Below are positions 23,453 through 35,991 of a stretch of 53,664 nucleotides of DNA, in pieces. Origin of the DNA: Pezizomycotina sp. ARF18 (Eukaryota > Ascomycota); assembly GCA_002224055.1 (NCBI GenBank), contig AZLU01000264.1, forward strand, positions 1 through 53,664, in the 5' to 3' direction. Below the pieces are notes generated by a model. It had not been told where the DNA came from. It saw only the letters and a program-made list of their open reading frames with translations, and searched no databases. Positions within the stretch are counted from its first letter, which is position 1, and the number at the start of each line of letters is the position of its first letter. The position numbers and the translations under genes are program-made.

Positions 23453-24658
23453 ATGGGTGACGCAGGAGTAGCCTCAGACGAGTTTGCCTTTGTGGCTAGT
23501 TCACTTGGTTCAAAAGGAACCGTTCCCACCCCGAGGACAGAAAGCTCCAAAAGAACAAGATAAACCTTCTAATACTAGAAAGACCTCTCTGAAGACGAAG
23601 GAGCGGATAGCGATTTCTCCGCAGACGATCAAGACGACGACGAACAAGCTCACGGTTCAGACGACAACCACGACGACGAAGACGACTACCGTTCCAACAA
23701 TAGAGATAGCCTTCCAATTATATTTCAAAGAAACAGTACGACAGGTACTCCGTTAAAAGCACACAACCCACAGATCCCAACTACGACATGACTCAGTACC
23801 GCCACGTCTCGTACGGTGCCGCCAACACCGGCCCCAAGGGCGTGCTAGCGGATGCCCGAAGCTTCGAGGAAGTCAGACGAAAGGAAATGCTTGCAAGCAG
23901 CACTCCGTCTACAGTGGAAGGAACGACTCGGACTTCTCGAACATCTCGAATGTAAACTCACGACTAGTCGACGAATACGGACGGCCAAGTTTGGACATCA
24001 ACAACGAAGAAGATGAAGATATCATGCAGATGTGGCGAAAGAACAGGCTTCAAGAGCTCAAATCCGGTGCTATTAACAGGAGAAAGTCACCTACTCGGCG
24101 GAAGTACGGTCGTCTCGACAAGGTTGATGCTATTGGATATCTTGATGCTGTCGAGAAAGTTCCCTCCGATGTTGTTGTAGTGGTCTTGATCTACAATGAT
24201 AAGGTAAGCTAAACATATTTTTTCTTCTTTCCATTCTTGAGGCCCACCTTTTAACAAAGATTGCATTGATATAGTCTTCTGAGTCTCAGTTTGTTGAGGA
24301 TTGCATGGGAAACTTGGCTCGTCGCCACACGTCCATGCGTTTCATCAAATTACACCACCTCGAGGCTGAGATGGACTCTCAAGTCATCCCAGCTGTACTT
24401 GCCTACAAGGCTGGCGAACTCATCGTGAACCTTCTCGAATTGTTGATGAGATCCCCTCCAACCGCAATCTCAGCACTGAAAGCCTCGAGAGCGTTCTGAA
24501 GAAGTAAGTTACCCTTGATGAATTAATTCTGATATAAGTCTGTTAGTTTAATAAGGCACGATATCTAATTTTCTCTAAATTGTAGGAGTGGGGTATTCGG
24601 CGCAGCTAAACCAGTTGCTTCCTCAGGAACATCTCTTTATGATTGGAACGAGGACTAG
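23453..24658 (+). CDS. bdm-1: Phosducin-like protein (PhLP / BDM-1 type)
   Basis: PhLP proteins are cytosolic co-chaperones that work with the CCT chaperonin to fold G-beta and assemble G-beta-gamma. The start at 23453 reads MGDAGVASDEFAFVASSLGS. A strongly acidic Asp/Glu-rich segment follows (about 23600-23690). The phosducin signature then appears: NTGPKGVLADARSFEEVRR, EDIMQMWRKNRLQELKSG, YGRLDKVDAIGYLDAVEKVP, VVVVLIYND, a thioredoxin-like domain (LARRHTSMRFIKLHHLEAE, VLAYKAGELIVNLLEL), and the acidic C-terminus SGVFGAAKPVAS with SLYDWNED. Introns are 24204-24274 and 24504-24585. TAG is at 24656-24658. At least three apparent one-base frame breaks occur, including near 23570, 23920 and 24440. 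It is the next gene downstream of G-beta on the same strand. Confidence 0.9.
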
Positions 24659-27444
24659 ATCAGATGTTTTAGCCCTCCCTTTTTCAACTTTTCCACGTTC
24701 TTCTGCATTCTCGACATAACGATTGCTTTTTTCCCATCAAGGACTTTCACACATTTTACCTCCCTACCCTCTTTGTCCATTGCTTGGCCACAGTAGCTTG
24801 CTGGTCATCTTGATATTCATCCTTATTCCAAATTATCTTACTCTTTAGTTTCTTCATGTTCTTTGTACAGTTGTGTATATTTTATGTTTTCTTACGTCTT
24901 GCAGGTTAGAGTTAAAGGCGTCTTGGGTTTCTTTCATTCGATCACGTCGTATCTTGTTCTTGCTTTCCCACATTAGTTTGTTCATTGTTATCGGTGTTTT
25001 TTTTTTTTTTTTTTTTTTTTTTTTCGCTTTTTACTTCTGTTTCCTGTTAGAAGCTCTTCGGTCTATACTTTTCTTTTCATAAAACCAAGAGCAAAGAAAA
25101 TTTTTCTCTCTTAATAAAAGATATTCAGCCAATTCATCCACATCTCTTTCCCTTTTGATTCCGCTTTCTGGACACCCGTCGCTTGGTTTCGAGAGAACCG
25201 TACCATCCTTCCTGAATTGAATCGTTTGACCTTACCTTTTGCTTACCGTGATCTACATGAATACTTGGTTTCAAAGATGTTGCTTTTTACACTCGAAAAA
25301 AAGCGTTTATTTACTTATTCCCAAAATCCTATCGCTATCCATTGTCAGAGTACAGTTTATCCTTTGCAATCGCGTGATTATTACTTATTATTATTCCCTC
25401 AGTTATATAAATTTCGGCCACTGTATCAGTCTATCTGCTCTTGCCATGATATCATTCCGGCCACTTAGAGGGCTTCATTTGTAAATATCTAGTTGGGTTA
25501 TCATTATATTATCTTCTTTTTCTCCCCTAACCCTCATTTTACACCCTGGATTTTTTCTTATCTTTCGAGTATACTCTTGATCTAAAAGTTGCCGGTCCAA
25601 GCGTCGGTCGTATGGTGTGACAGCCTATTGGGAGCAAGATGTCGCATGTGCTAGTATCAGCATTTAAAAGAACGATATAACCAAAAAAAAAAAGTTATAA
25701 AACGCTATGGCTATGAGATTATTCTCGCCTTTTTTTTTTTTTTTTTTTTTGGGGGGGAGACAGTAGTCCTCGTGCTCGTGATAATGCTCATCCTCATCAA
25801 AGCTATCTCCTCATGGGAGCTCGCGGCGCTCCTCTTTCTCTATATATTCCCCCCCTCATCCTCTCTTTCGGGAGATTGAGCTGTTGCAATGTATATCCTT
25901 GCAATCTATCTTAACACTCCGTGGGTATTGAAACTTTTTTGGCAACCCGGGGTTTGCAGGGCAAGACATTTATTTCTTCATCCTCAAGGGCCACCACGAT
26001 TGTTTCTTTCGTTTAAGTGATCGTCGCGACTCAGTTGAAATCAAAATATTGTATACTGGAAAGAATACAATACTCGGTTATAGTTATTAAAATTACTGCT
26101 GTTTTCATTTCATCCTTTTTATTTATCTATTTTTAATGGTTTAAATACACACTCGATGTTCTTGTGGCCCTTCTCATGATTCAAAGATTTTAACTACCGG
26201 GCAAACCTGTTGTTACAGGCCATACTTCAGACTCCAGCCGTTTCTTGCTCTTCGTCTATTTTTGCTTCATCCTACGAAGCACTCGCAAAAAGAAAAAGAT
26301 TTGCTGCTACGCATGTGAAGTTTTGAAACGAAAGATATGCGAGGCACAGCGAAAAAGGGAAAGAAATGATTGGTATGTGTCCCGAAAGTGTAAGTAAGAA
26401 AACCTGTATTTACGGCCACGCAGAAGGGGGGGCTGTTTTGGTTTTGTGTGCAGGTCCAAGATATTAAAAAAAAAAAAAAAACGTGACTCTGTCGTCCGCT
26501 GAAGTTTCAGATCCTTCCATCAATAACGCCGCCCATGCATGAAATATACGGATTTTATTGAAACGAATGCACCCAATCCCGCGTAGTCGCTTGGTGGATA
26601 ATTCGAAAAAATAAACAGCCGTACCGGCGTAGTGCAAAAGATAAGACTATTATTATCATCGTTTTTTGCCCCCAGCATAATTATGATAAACAAGATACAT
26701 ATCTAAAAATCCAGAAGGGCGAAGAAAGTATAAACATTACAATGAAGGGGATTGGCTAAGCCTTGAGAGAGGCAAACTTGTGATATTAGTGTTGGGATTT
26801 TTTTTTTTTTTGGCTAAAAGCCGATCGGCGAAAGAAATAGAAGAGCTCGCTTAACCTTTTCAATTGTAACGCCCCTTGAGAATAAGTGATCTTGTCTACC
26901 TGCCATTCTCCAAATCGAAAACAACGCTCCATACAAGAGATATGGTCAAAATATAAATATATATAATAATGAACCGGAAAAAGAAATACAAGGCGCCTGG
27001 CTATACCAAGAGTAACGCTAGGCAGTTATTTTTTACATTGCAAAGCGAAAAGAAGAAAATCAAGAAATAGTGGACCAGTATCGTACGTCAAATATTTCCC
27101 GCTGTAAAAGCAAATCTATGCCCAAATCTACAGGTGGTATCTTTATAGGATGTAAACAAATCAAAAGCAATTCCATGGAATAATACAAATCGAGCTTGTG
27201 AAAGCATGAACGCGAAGGGAAGAAAAAGGAAGAAAATAAAATTTACTAGAAGGCTCGAAGCAAAGGGGAAAGAAAAGCGTAGGTCATGCAATGCAAAACT
27301 TGGTAAACAAAGGCTCGCCGAGTAGATGAAACGAAAGGAATAAAGTCAGTGTAATTATTGTCGTTGCGAGACAGAGGATAGTTGTGACTACGCATTCAGT
27401 GCGTATTGCAGAAATTTGTACGTATGCTTTATATCGGATCAATA
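24659..27444. other. 2.8-kb gap between convergent phosducin-like and RAD5 genes
   Basis: No coding sequence is recognised. The left part is T-rich and likely the phosducin-like 3' UTR, with T28 at 24997-25024. T21 followed by G7 lies at 25730-25757. The rest is AT-rich and featureless. Confidence 0.5.
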
Positions 27445-30400
27445 TCAGTCTGCGCTGAGCAGATCCTTGATGTCTTCGATTCTTTGCGCGCGCTTCTGTT
27501 CGTCGCTCATCATTCCAAGGGACGAAGCACTGTTGGATTATTCAAGACGTTGTTAGACTATTCAACCGAAATTATATGATTTTATCAGCGCGTAGGAAAA
27601 TGCGTCCTTACATAAATTTTTTTCGTTCTTGGATTTTGTAGACCATCCGCTCTTCAATCGAGTTCTTGATAATAAACCTGTGAACCGTAACTTCACGAGT
27701 TTGACCGATACGGTGGATACGATCAATAGCCTGGCTCTCAACCGCAAATGACCAGTATGGTTCCATCACGAAGATAGAAGAGGCTTCCGTGAGATTGAGA
27801 CCTACTCCTCCGGCCCTTAATGAAACGATAAGGACTATGCTGCCCTCATATGTCTTGAACTTTGACAGGACGCCGATCGTTGTTGCTGCTGCATGGTTCC
27901 GTCGAATCTGAGACATATAATTCGCTCGCTTCCCGAAAGTTAGAATTAACTCCTGGGAAAATAGATAGATTGAAGATTCAAATGCTAGAAATGGGTGCGA
28001 ATAGATTTTATACCGTTTCAAGGAGGCTTCTATAAGATCAATGAAACTTGTAAATTGAGAAAATACCACACTTTTAACGCCAGGAGCTTCACGTTTGAGC
28101 CTTTTAAGATGGGAAAGGAGGGCTTCAATTTTAGCAGATGACGCTTTACTGATGCGCCGAAGAGATATCTCCGGAGTATTATCTTTGAAGCTTAGCCCTC
28201 TGAGTTCATTTTGTAGCGTACGACTTCAAAAATGTCCTTCTCATTTATGGGTTCTCGGCAGCTAAACATCGGGGAGATTGATGCTGGTCCCTTTGGTACT
28301 GTAAATCAGCAACGTTAGTAATCGATCCTAAGGATGGGTACTACGAAAGGCATTTTACCTTGATGTGTCTTATGAGACATTGCTTGCAAGCCATATGGAA
28401 ACATCCCGTTACCGCCTGCTCGACAATTGGTTCAGCAGAGCAAATAGGACATTCATTCTCGGCTTCCTCCTGGATCTGCCGGAGAGCATGAGCGCCGTAG
28501 TTATTAACTTCAGCTTCGTTCTCCTGCGCGGTAAACTTTTCAATGAGTTCTTGCAGGTCGTTGCTATCCGTCAGGCCACCATTATTCTCCTTGTCCGCGG
28601 CTGCTGCTGCTTCTACCTCATCCGAAACGATTTCCTTCTTCCGAACCAGTGTTGGGTGGCAACACGCCTGGCGCAGACGCAAGATTTGTGCGAATATAGT
28701 AGTGTAGGACTTTAGAACAGTGCCAGCTTCCATGTTAGCAGCAAAAGATGTGCGAACATAATTGAATATGAAATCGTAGACGTCACGCTCCGGTTCGGAG
28801 AGCTCGATACTTTCAATTAATATCTTCTTTGGGGGTAGCGCCACTAGGGGTGTCCCATCGGGCTGTCTCATGTCCTTTGTTCTTCTCATAACCAGCGGCT
28901 CTAAAACTGTCTGAACCACATCTAGCGCCCTGAGAAATTTTGAGATTCGAATGGTACCGTAATGAAGGTTCTCCAGAAAGCGAAATTACTCCAAGGCTCC
29001 ACACGCAGAAAGCGAACGAGCGAGAAAAGGTCTTCCAGTCTGTTCACAATCGGCGTACCCGTAAGCGCCCAACGATGCACAGCATGGATTGCGTAGCACG
29101 CCTTGGCCGTTTTGCAAGTTCGATTTTTGATGTGGTGCGCTTCGTCCAATATGACTCTGAAAAATTCCACGGAGAACAAGCCAGAGCTAGAGTTTTTGCT
29201 CCCCGAAACGTATTGTCCAAATTCGGAGAGCAATGTGCCGTAACTCGTGATTATCACATTTGGTGCTGATCTGACATTTACTCCGCTGCATGTGCTCTCA
29301 GATCGATGCTCTTTTCAGATCCATAGTAGACAAGAATTTTGAGAGAACCCGGTGTCGAGCTCTTCTCTGCTTCGGACGCCCATTGAGACAAAAGGCTCAT
29401 GGGGGCAACAACCAACGTTGTTCGAGGGGCACTTTCAACATAGTCCGTAGATTTAGGCAGCCGAGGAAGGCTGGACATCGAAGGCTCAGGTTCGTGTTGC
29501 TCAAGCTCAGCCTTATGGGTATGGATCAAACTCATCATTTCGATTGTTTTACCAAGCCCCATCTCATCAGCCAAAATTCCGCCCAGGCAGCGCTGATCTT
29601 GGACGGGGAACTTTAGGCTCATCTCTCCGGAGTACGGGTTAACGTAAAATTCTCCTGTCCAGCCACCGGCGGGAGTTCCTTGTCGTTTTCGTCTTTGACC
29701 GGCCAGAGATACTCTTCCACAACGGATGCATAGATTCCTGCTTGATATCGTCCTTTTGTCCTTTCTTTGCCTATCATCCAATGCAAGGCTTGTTTCTGAT
29801 ATCTACGCAGCGTCAGCGTGAACGTGGATGCAGGTTCGGTTTCCGGTGATTCAAAATCGAAAGACTGCGCCTTCTTGTAGAGTTGGTCGAGCTGGTCCTG
29901 CTCTAGGACCTTGCCATCCTCCTCTTCATCCTGACTGTTGGATCCGCTTTGTGTTTGAGCTTGAGTCTGTGTTGATTTGCTTTGCTCCTTCTCCTTTGCC
30001 TCCGCGAGTTCAGCGCCCGCATCAGCCCTTCTCGCTTCTGCTGCTGGTTGCTGCTGATACCTTCGGCTGAAGACCTATCTCTTCGAATAGTTTGAGCAAC
30101 GCCAGCTGACGCAGCCTCAGCGCCTTCTCTTCGATAGTCTCCTTTGCCTCGAAGAGCCCCGTGGACCGGTTGTTATCGGAGGTTCTCAGCAGAGTCGAAT
30201 CAAAGGCGGTTTCGAACGATGTAGCACTGCATCCGCAGGTATATCACATCACCCGTTCTTACCATCTCAGGACAATAAACACACAAGGCGGTAAAGGTAC
30301 ATATCTTCTCGTCAAGCAAAGTCGAGATGAATTCGGCTTTCTCCTGGGGTAAACGACCAATTTCTTCTCCCTTGGAGTTCGTAAAGCGTACTACAACGTC

Positions 30401-31257
30401 CCGTTTCTTCAATGCCGCGGAGACGAAGTCGCGGGTGCAGCTTTACCTTTCCTCTCCTCACTATTTCTGCTGCGGTTGGATCTTTTGGCGTTCGATGCCG
30501 ACGTTTCAAGGTGGCTTAAGAGATTTGCGCCGCTCCGAGTTGCCCAACCCTCAATACCTAAACACCAATATACCGTTTCGAAGGTGCGTTGCGTAATAAA
30601 TTATCCGTCGGATGGGGTGTATTTTCTTCAATGCTTGGTTCGGCTTTTCTTTTTTTGATATCTTTTGTGAAAAATGGATTGACGCTGGATATCGGCGAAG
30701 TTTTCGAAGGTTGCCTGTTCCATGAACCGTCTAGGTACATATTGATTGCTATTCGAAGCACACTGGTTTAGTACATATTCCTAACTCGCGGTATTGAGTA
30801 GTAAACTCCTCCTACTCTCTCCATATTGCCTCCAGATACATCGTCGAGCTTCTTCAAGGTATCAGTGGCAGCTGCTCGCCGAGAACAGTAGCCAGAAGTT
30901 CAGGATCCAGCTTCAAACCAGCTAAGTTACTCGCTGCTTCAGCGGCCATTTCTTCCTCGATCGGTTCTTGAGATGCGACGTATCACGAGGCTACTAGCGT
31001 CCGAATGCTCGACGTCGCCTTGCGCTGGTTTGATAGGTGTGATAGTTCTGGTCCGAATTTTCAAGATGTTCTACATCCTCGCTTGGTGCATATTCGAGCC
31101 ATCTAGGAGAAATCGTCTTCATCAACCTCGGCAGATTTGGATGTGAAGTAGGTATAGCCAGCTCGATTAGTTCTGATTGAGACGATGATATGCCAGCAAA
31201 AAATCGTCTCCTTTTCTTAGGAGGATCCATGTCCATTCTCTCTTCCTGCTGAAGCAT
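27445..31257 (-). CDS. RAD5: DNA repair protein RAD5 (HIRAN, SNF2 helicase, RING E3 ligase)
   Basis: Rad5/HLTF polyubiquitinates PCNA and remodels stalled forks in the error-free branch of post-replication repair. Reading on the minus strand, the N-terminus (31257 down) gives [26 protein letters not shown] domain follows at about 30600-30200 ([55 protein letters not shown]). The SNF2 ATPase starts at about 29600 with Walker [20 protein letters not shown], then DEAHHIKN near 29140 and [19 protein letters not shown]. The RING finger ([25 protein letters not shown]) spans an intron at 28299-28358. Helicase C then gives [33 protein letters not shown] and [19 protein letters not shown]. Introns also lie at 27953-28013 and 27530-27611. 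The end is [20 protein letters not shown], stop at 27445. Several frame breaks occur; correcting one T restores the second RING Cys block. Confidence 0.95.
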
Positions 31258-31919
31258 TTGAAAGAGATAACTATAGCACTATCTTTTCGAAAAAAAAAAA
31301 AAAAAACTATAAGCAGAGACGAACGCAATATGTTTGTAGATTGAAGGTGCGATAGAGACGATATATTCTTAGAAGCATGGCGCACGATTCAATAAAGTGT
31401 GTTTTGGAGCTATCGTCGAAGGAGGTGAGGGTGTGTACCGGTGACCTTTGAAATACACCGAACAAGAAAAAAAAGCTGGACAAATCGCGTGTGAATAAGG
31501 CACAGCAGTTTTGCTGACTCGAACATCACTGAGAACATAGATCGACGCGACAACGGTCGCGTGTCTCCCAGACAAAAGGCAGGCAAAAAAAAAAAAAAAA
31601 AAAAAAAGGAAATTGATTTAAAAGTAACAAATCCCAGTTAAAAGCCGCCTATAGCGTAGAAAGGCCAGGAAACTCTCATATATTCTTCATTTCGAGATAG
31701 CAAATGCAAACACTCAAAAGGTATTCCACAAGTCTAAAAAAAGACATCAGTGATAGATCATCGAATATACAGTGTAATCTTATTTCGATAAACTTAATCG
31801 TCAATTCATCAAACAATTCTGATTCCTCTACAGAGCGGAACTTTCCGATTTTAACATTTGCTTTGAATCGACGCACAGGCTACATACTGTCTTGCAAAGC
31901 AAACTCCTAATCAACAAAA
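31258..31919. promoter_or_regulatory. Divergent promoter region, RAD5 / SMP-domain gene
   Basis: This 660-bp interval lies between divergent genes and contains A23 at 31585-31607. A shared promoter could couple a DNA-damage gene with a stress-protein gene, but no binding site is identified. Confidence 0.45.
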
Positions 31920-32521
31920 ATGGCTGGCCGAACCTCCGAAAGTGAACTTCGTAAGAAGGCCGGAGAGGGAACTTTACTCCCGACATGGTGTCCGACATAG
32001 CCAAAAGGCGCGACTTTTTTTTTTTTTTTTTTTTTTATTGGCGAAGCTTTTAATTTGTTTTAGGAATCCGAATACCACGGTGGTGGTCCTGTTGCAGGCG
32101 GCCCTGCGGCTGTCGCGCAGTCAATCTACGATAAGCAGGTAACCAAGGAGACCCTGTACGAACTACACGCTAGTGACAACAATTACTGACAGGTCTACAC
32201 AGCAAAACTTCCTGGAGGAGGCCGATAAGTTTATGGAGAAGCCTAGCGCGGCGATCACGAGGAGGATGCAGCTCACCTGCAGCATCTAGAGGTATTCACA
32301 TTTTCTCTCCTAGCTCTTCGTTGTCTAATTGGTATTCTCAAAATGTTTCTACGCACAGATTTCAATACTAATAAGAAACGATTACTCATATTCAATACTA
32401 TAGGCTCGTGCTCTCGGGGCGGAACCTGGCAAAGGATCTCTCTGCTCAAGCGCAGAGCTTGGCGGATCGCAATGAGCTCGAGAAAGCTGCTGAGATTGCC
32501 GACAAAAAGGATGACAAGTGA
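31920..32521 (+). CDS. SMP-domain (seed maturation protein-like) LEA-type stress protein
   Basis: This is a small hydrophilic protein of about 125 residues. The start MAGRTSESELRKKAGEG is at 31920, then FTPDMVSDIAK is readable after one frame break. An intron containing T22 ends at 32063. Exon 2 (32064-32138) gives ESEYHGGGPVAGGPAAVAQS, exon 3 (32203-32291) gives QNFLEEADKFMEKP and EEDAAHLQHLE, and exon 4 (32404-32521) gives ARALGAEPGKGSL, then AQAQSLADRNELEKAAEIAD with TGA at 32519-32521. The GGPAA-AQS and KGSL-AQAQS blocks match SMP repeats, which are linked to desiccation and stress tolerance in plants and also occur in fungi. The first donor site is unclear. The family call is by motif; the stress role is inferred. 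Confidence 0.72.
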
Positions 32522-33018
32522 AAAGATTGAAATAATGTGCTAAGATTTCTCTAAGCAAAGAAATATCAATGCTAGAAAGCGTCCAGAATAAACAGGGAAC
32601 TTATGCGAAATAATATCGCTTTTTGTTTTTCTCTCTCGATAGAGGCGATAAAACGGGGAGGAACCATATTCTGGATAGCCTTCCTCGAAAATAAAGAAAT
32701 TCAGTAAAAAGGAAAAAGTTTCCATCTCCATTTTGAGCTTAAAAAATGTGGGGGAATGCTTGCCTTGTAAAACGGTAGGCATAGAGGGAGACCTAGGTGA
32801 AAAAAGCAATTAAGGCAACCCACACTAATTATAGTAGAAAAACTTTTTTTTTTTTTCCCTTTCAGTTAATTTTTTTCCTTCCTTTGATCAGAAATCTTCT
32901 CACCGCATAAGTAATCACCATTACTTTAAGAAACAAGCCTCCAAATATCGCTAGTCGGTTCTTTTACTTCAATTTCTTGTAAATATATCTTTCTTCTCGC
33001 GCATCTTCATTTCGGCTG
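32522..33018. other. Intergenic region between SMP-domain gene and MPP-alpha
   Basis: The left part is probably the 3' UTR of the SMP-domain gene and the right part the MPP-alpha promoter, with a T-rich/CT-rich stretch at 32840-32890. Nothing else is seen. Confidence 0.5.
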
Positions 33019-34998
33019 ATGCCCTCCTTTTCATCGTCAGCATCTGAAATACCAACCGTCATGATCCGCTCAGGCTCTCGGAATCTTACCGGACTTTCCG
33101 GGTCTTCCTTGTCGTCGCTTCGCCATCGGCTGCCGAACCCTGTCAGTCAGCGGACCTTCGCGACCGAACAATTATCTCCTAATTTCATAGTAAGGACACG
33201 ATCTCCGCTGGTGGATACCATTTCAGCTGGTGCTGCTGAAATGATTCTGTGGAAATTTATCCATTTAACCGTCTCTTTCTGACATCCTTTTCTTAACTTA
33301 GAACTCGCCAGCATTCGAACAAGTTACTAGACTACCCAACAAGATCCGAGTCGCCACCGAAGCCGTCCCGGGTCACTTCTCTGGTATTGGAATTTTTATA
33401 GAGCGGGGTCGCGGTATGAGGATGCTTCCCTCAGAGGGGTCAGCCATATCATCGATCGGTTAGCTTTTAAGGTAGGAGTCCTAAAACATTTTCATGAGAC
33501 ATAAATGCGCAATTTACTCGAGTATACTAAAAAGATTCACTACTATTTTATAGAGTACTAAAAAACGAACGTCGGATTCCATGTTCGAAGCGATCGAAAC
33601 ACTAGGCGGTAACATCCAATGCGGATCGTCGAGGGAATCAGTCATGTACCAGTCGGCCGTCTTTAACAAAGACGTTCCCGAGACGTTGGCGCTTCTGCGG
33701 AAACCATTCGCGACCCGCTAATCACAGACGAGGAGGTTGAGATGCAGCTGGAAACGGCAGAGTATGATCGGGAAATATGGGCGAAGCCTGCGCTGATACT
33801 ACCGGAGATACTACACGCCATAGCATACAAGGATAACACCTGGGAATCCTCTGCTGTGTCCGCGAGAGCGGCTATCGGAGATCAATCGGGATACGATAAT
33901 GAAGTACAGGAACGTTTTTTACCAGCCGGAGAAGATTGTGGTCGCATTTGCCGGCGTCCAGCACGAGACGCATTGGAGCTGGTGGAGCAGTACCTGGGAG
34001 ATATGAATCCACTGGCCTCGAATTGCTCTTCTCGGCGGCGGCCTCTACTTCGCAGTCTTATCTTCAGCTCCTCGGGCACAACATCGCCCGCTACCACCGG
34101 GTCTTCGTCGGCGTCGCACGCATCTGGCGGAATCCTCGATCCTTCAAATCCGCATGCGTATATCAATCGCCCGGCGCATTACCCGCGGCGCGCGTATAAT
34201 ACATCAGGATATGGACAAGAGCAAGCCGGAGACGCACGACGACAACCTCACCCACATCTCGCTTTCGAGTCTCCAGGATGCTGGACAATGACATCTACCG
34301 CATCCGCGACTCCAGACACTACTGGCGGCGGCGGCTCCTTTTCCGCCGGAGGGCGGCAAAGGGAGTACTCCCGCCTGTACCACCAATTGCTCAACCAGCA
34401 CGGGTGGATAGAGAACTGCATGGCTCAACCATGCTACACCGACAGCGGCTCTTCGTATCTCCGCGCTGCCCACGGTAACGGTAGACAGCTTGGCCCCAGA
34501 GATGGTGAAGCAGCTGCAGAACACGTGCGCAACCCTCGGGCTTCAACCGCTTCAAAGTCGGAAGTGGAGAGGCGAAGAACAGCTGAGGTCCTCGCTGCTG
34601 ATGAACCTCGAGAGCCGGATGGTCGAGCTCGAGGACCTGGGCAGGCAGGTCCAGATACACGGCAAGAAAGTTAGCCCTGCGGAGATGTGCGAGCATATCC
34701 AGAGCTGAGCGTGAACGACCTTAAGAGGTGCGAAGAGGATCATGAGAGGTAACATGAACAATCTCGGCGGCGGTACTGGAAACCTACTATCGTCATACAA
34801 GGGCCCGATATCGACGTCAAGGGTGTGAAGGCTGTCATGGAACAATTTGACATTAAGAATGACCGAAACATCAGTAAGAGATTCTTGAAAGGAAAATCAA
34901 AATCTTACGAAAATGAAAGCGTGAAACAAGCATCTCTTTCCTTCCCCATTTACTCCATTTCACTCCTTCAAGACATTTCCCCCGATCTTCGCATTTAG
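33019..34998 (+). CDS. MAS2: Mitochondrial processing peptidase alpha subunit
   Basis: MPP-alpha binds presequences and, with the catalytic beta subunit, removes them in the mitochondrial matrix. Exon 1 (33019-33189) encodes an Arg/Ser-rich leader ending SQRTFATEQLSPNFI. Intron 33190-33301 precedes exon 2, with VTRLPNKIRVATEAVPG, FSGIGIFIERG, and GVSHIIDRLAFK; HIIDR replaces the HxxEH zinc motif of the beta subunit, as expected for alpha. Intron 33472-33553 precedes STKKRTSDSMFEAIETLGGN, then EIWAKPALILPEILHAIAYK. The substrate-binding glycine-rich loop GGGGSFSAGG is at about 34325-34355, followed by NQHGWIENCMA and SLLMNLESRMVELEDLGRQV. The last coding blocks are PTIVIQGPDIDVKG and VMEQFDIKND. 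The 3' end is uncertain: direct reading stops at 34996-34998, but an intron from 34873 is possible. Frame breaks are frequent between 33400 and 34760. Confidence 0.94.
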
Positions 34999-35417
34999 AA
35001 TTTAGTATGTCATTATAATCCCCGAGGATCACGAATCCTTTTTTCTCTGTGCATCAATTTTTTCGTTACTTTTTCTTTCTTGTCTCTTATGGTCCTCTGG
35101 TTCGAGTCGGTGGCTTATTCCATTATTCGACAGGTAGTACATAAATATCTTTTACCAGCTCCCTTACTTTGTTCTCTCACTTTATTCGGTTTATCTCTGG
35201 CATCTATCAACCGTGGTCCGTATACCTCCGTTCATCTCTATAACTAGAATATGTACTTCTACACGCGGGCATCTACTCACCTACTGTTATTATCCTCCTC
35301 ATAGAAAGCATTGGAATAGCTTAAGCTGTACTATCTGTAAAATACATCATTCACGTATATATAACGACTCTACTGCGAATTTCGCAACGTTTCTTGTGCT
35401 ACTTAACCTTGGCTGAG

Positions 35418-35700
35418 CCTGCTGGTATTCGATAGCAAGTGTTGGTTATTAAGCCGCGCCGTTTAGAGTTTCGTAGACCTTTGGGTCGTATGAGTTAGTC
35501 AATGGAAAAGTACTTCTGCACTGGCAATCTAGAAGATCCGTAGGTGCTAGAATTTGAGACAAATTATTCTTTGATGTCTGTTACGTTGTTACATGAGTCT
35601 CAATCATGCCTTCCGCCGGGTATATATCAACGAATCGTTGATTAGCGGGAAGCTCTTAAGACTTCAAATGACTGCTTCCTTTTTCTCCTTAACGTTGTGG
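35418..35700. repeat. Tandem repeat, copy 1 (283 bp)
   Basis: The first unit of a head-to-tail duplication, beginning CCTGCTGGTATTCGATAGC and ending CTTAACGTTGTGG. It is non-coding as far as I can tell. Against copy 2, the differences at about 15 places can all be aligned as 1-2 nt indels. Confidence 0.95.
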
Positions 35701-35991
35701 CCTGCTGGTATTCGATAGCAAGTGTTGGTTATTAGCCGCGCCGTTTAGAGTTTCGTAGACCTTTGGGTGCGTATGATGTAGTCAAGGAAAAGTAGCTTCT
35801 GCACGTGGCAATCTAGAAGAGATCCGTAGGTGCTAGAATTTGAGACAAATTATTCTTTGAGTGTCTGTTACGTTGTTACATGAGCTCAATCAATGCCTTC
35901 CGCCGGGTATATTCAACGAATCGTTGATTAAGCGGTGAGCTCTTAAGACTTCAAGATGACTGCTTCCTTTTTTTCTCCCTTAACGTTGTGG
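35701..35991. repeat. Tandem repeat, copy 2 (291 bp)
   Basis: The second unit, directly abutting copy 1, with the same first and last bases. It is 8 nt longer than copy 1, mainly because copy 1 lacks single bases at scattered places. Confidence 0.95.

Noticed and set aside
35418-35991. Possible CRISPR-like or LTR pair
   Set aside because: The two units abut with no spacer or internal region, there are only two copies, and they lack terminal inverted dinucleotides or a primer-binding site.
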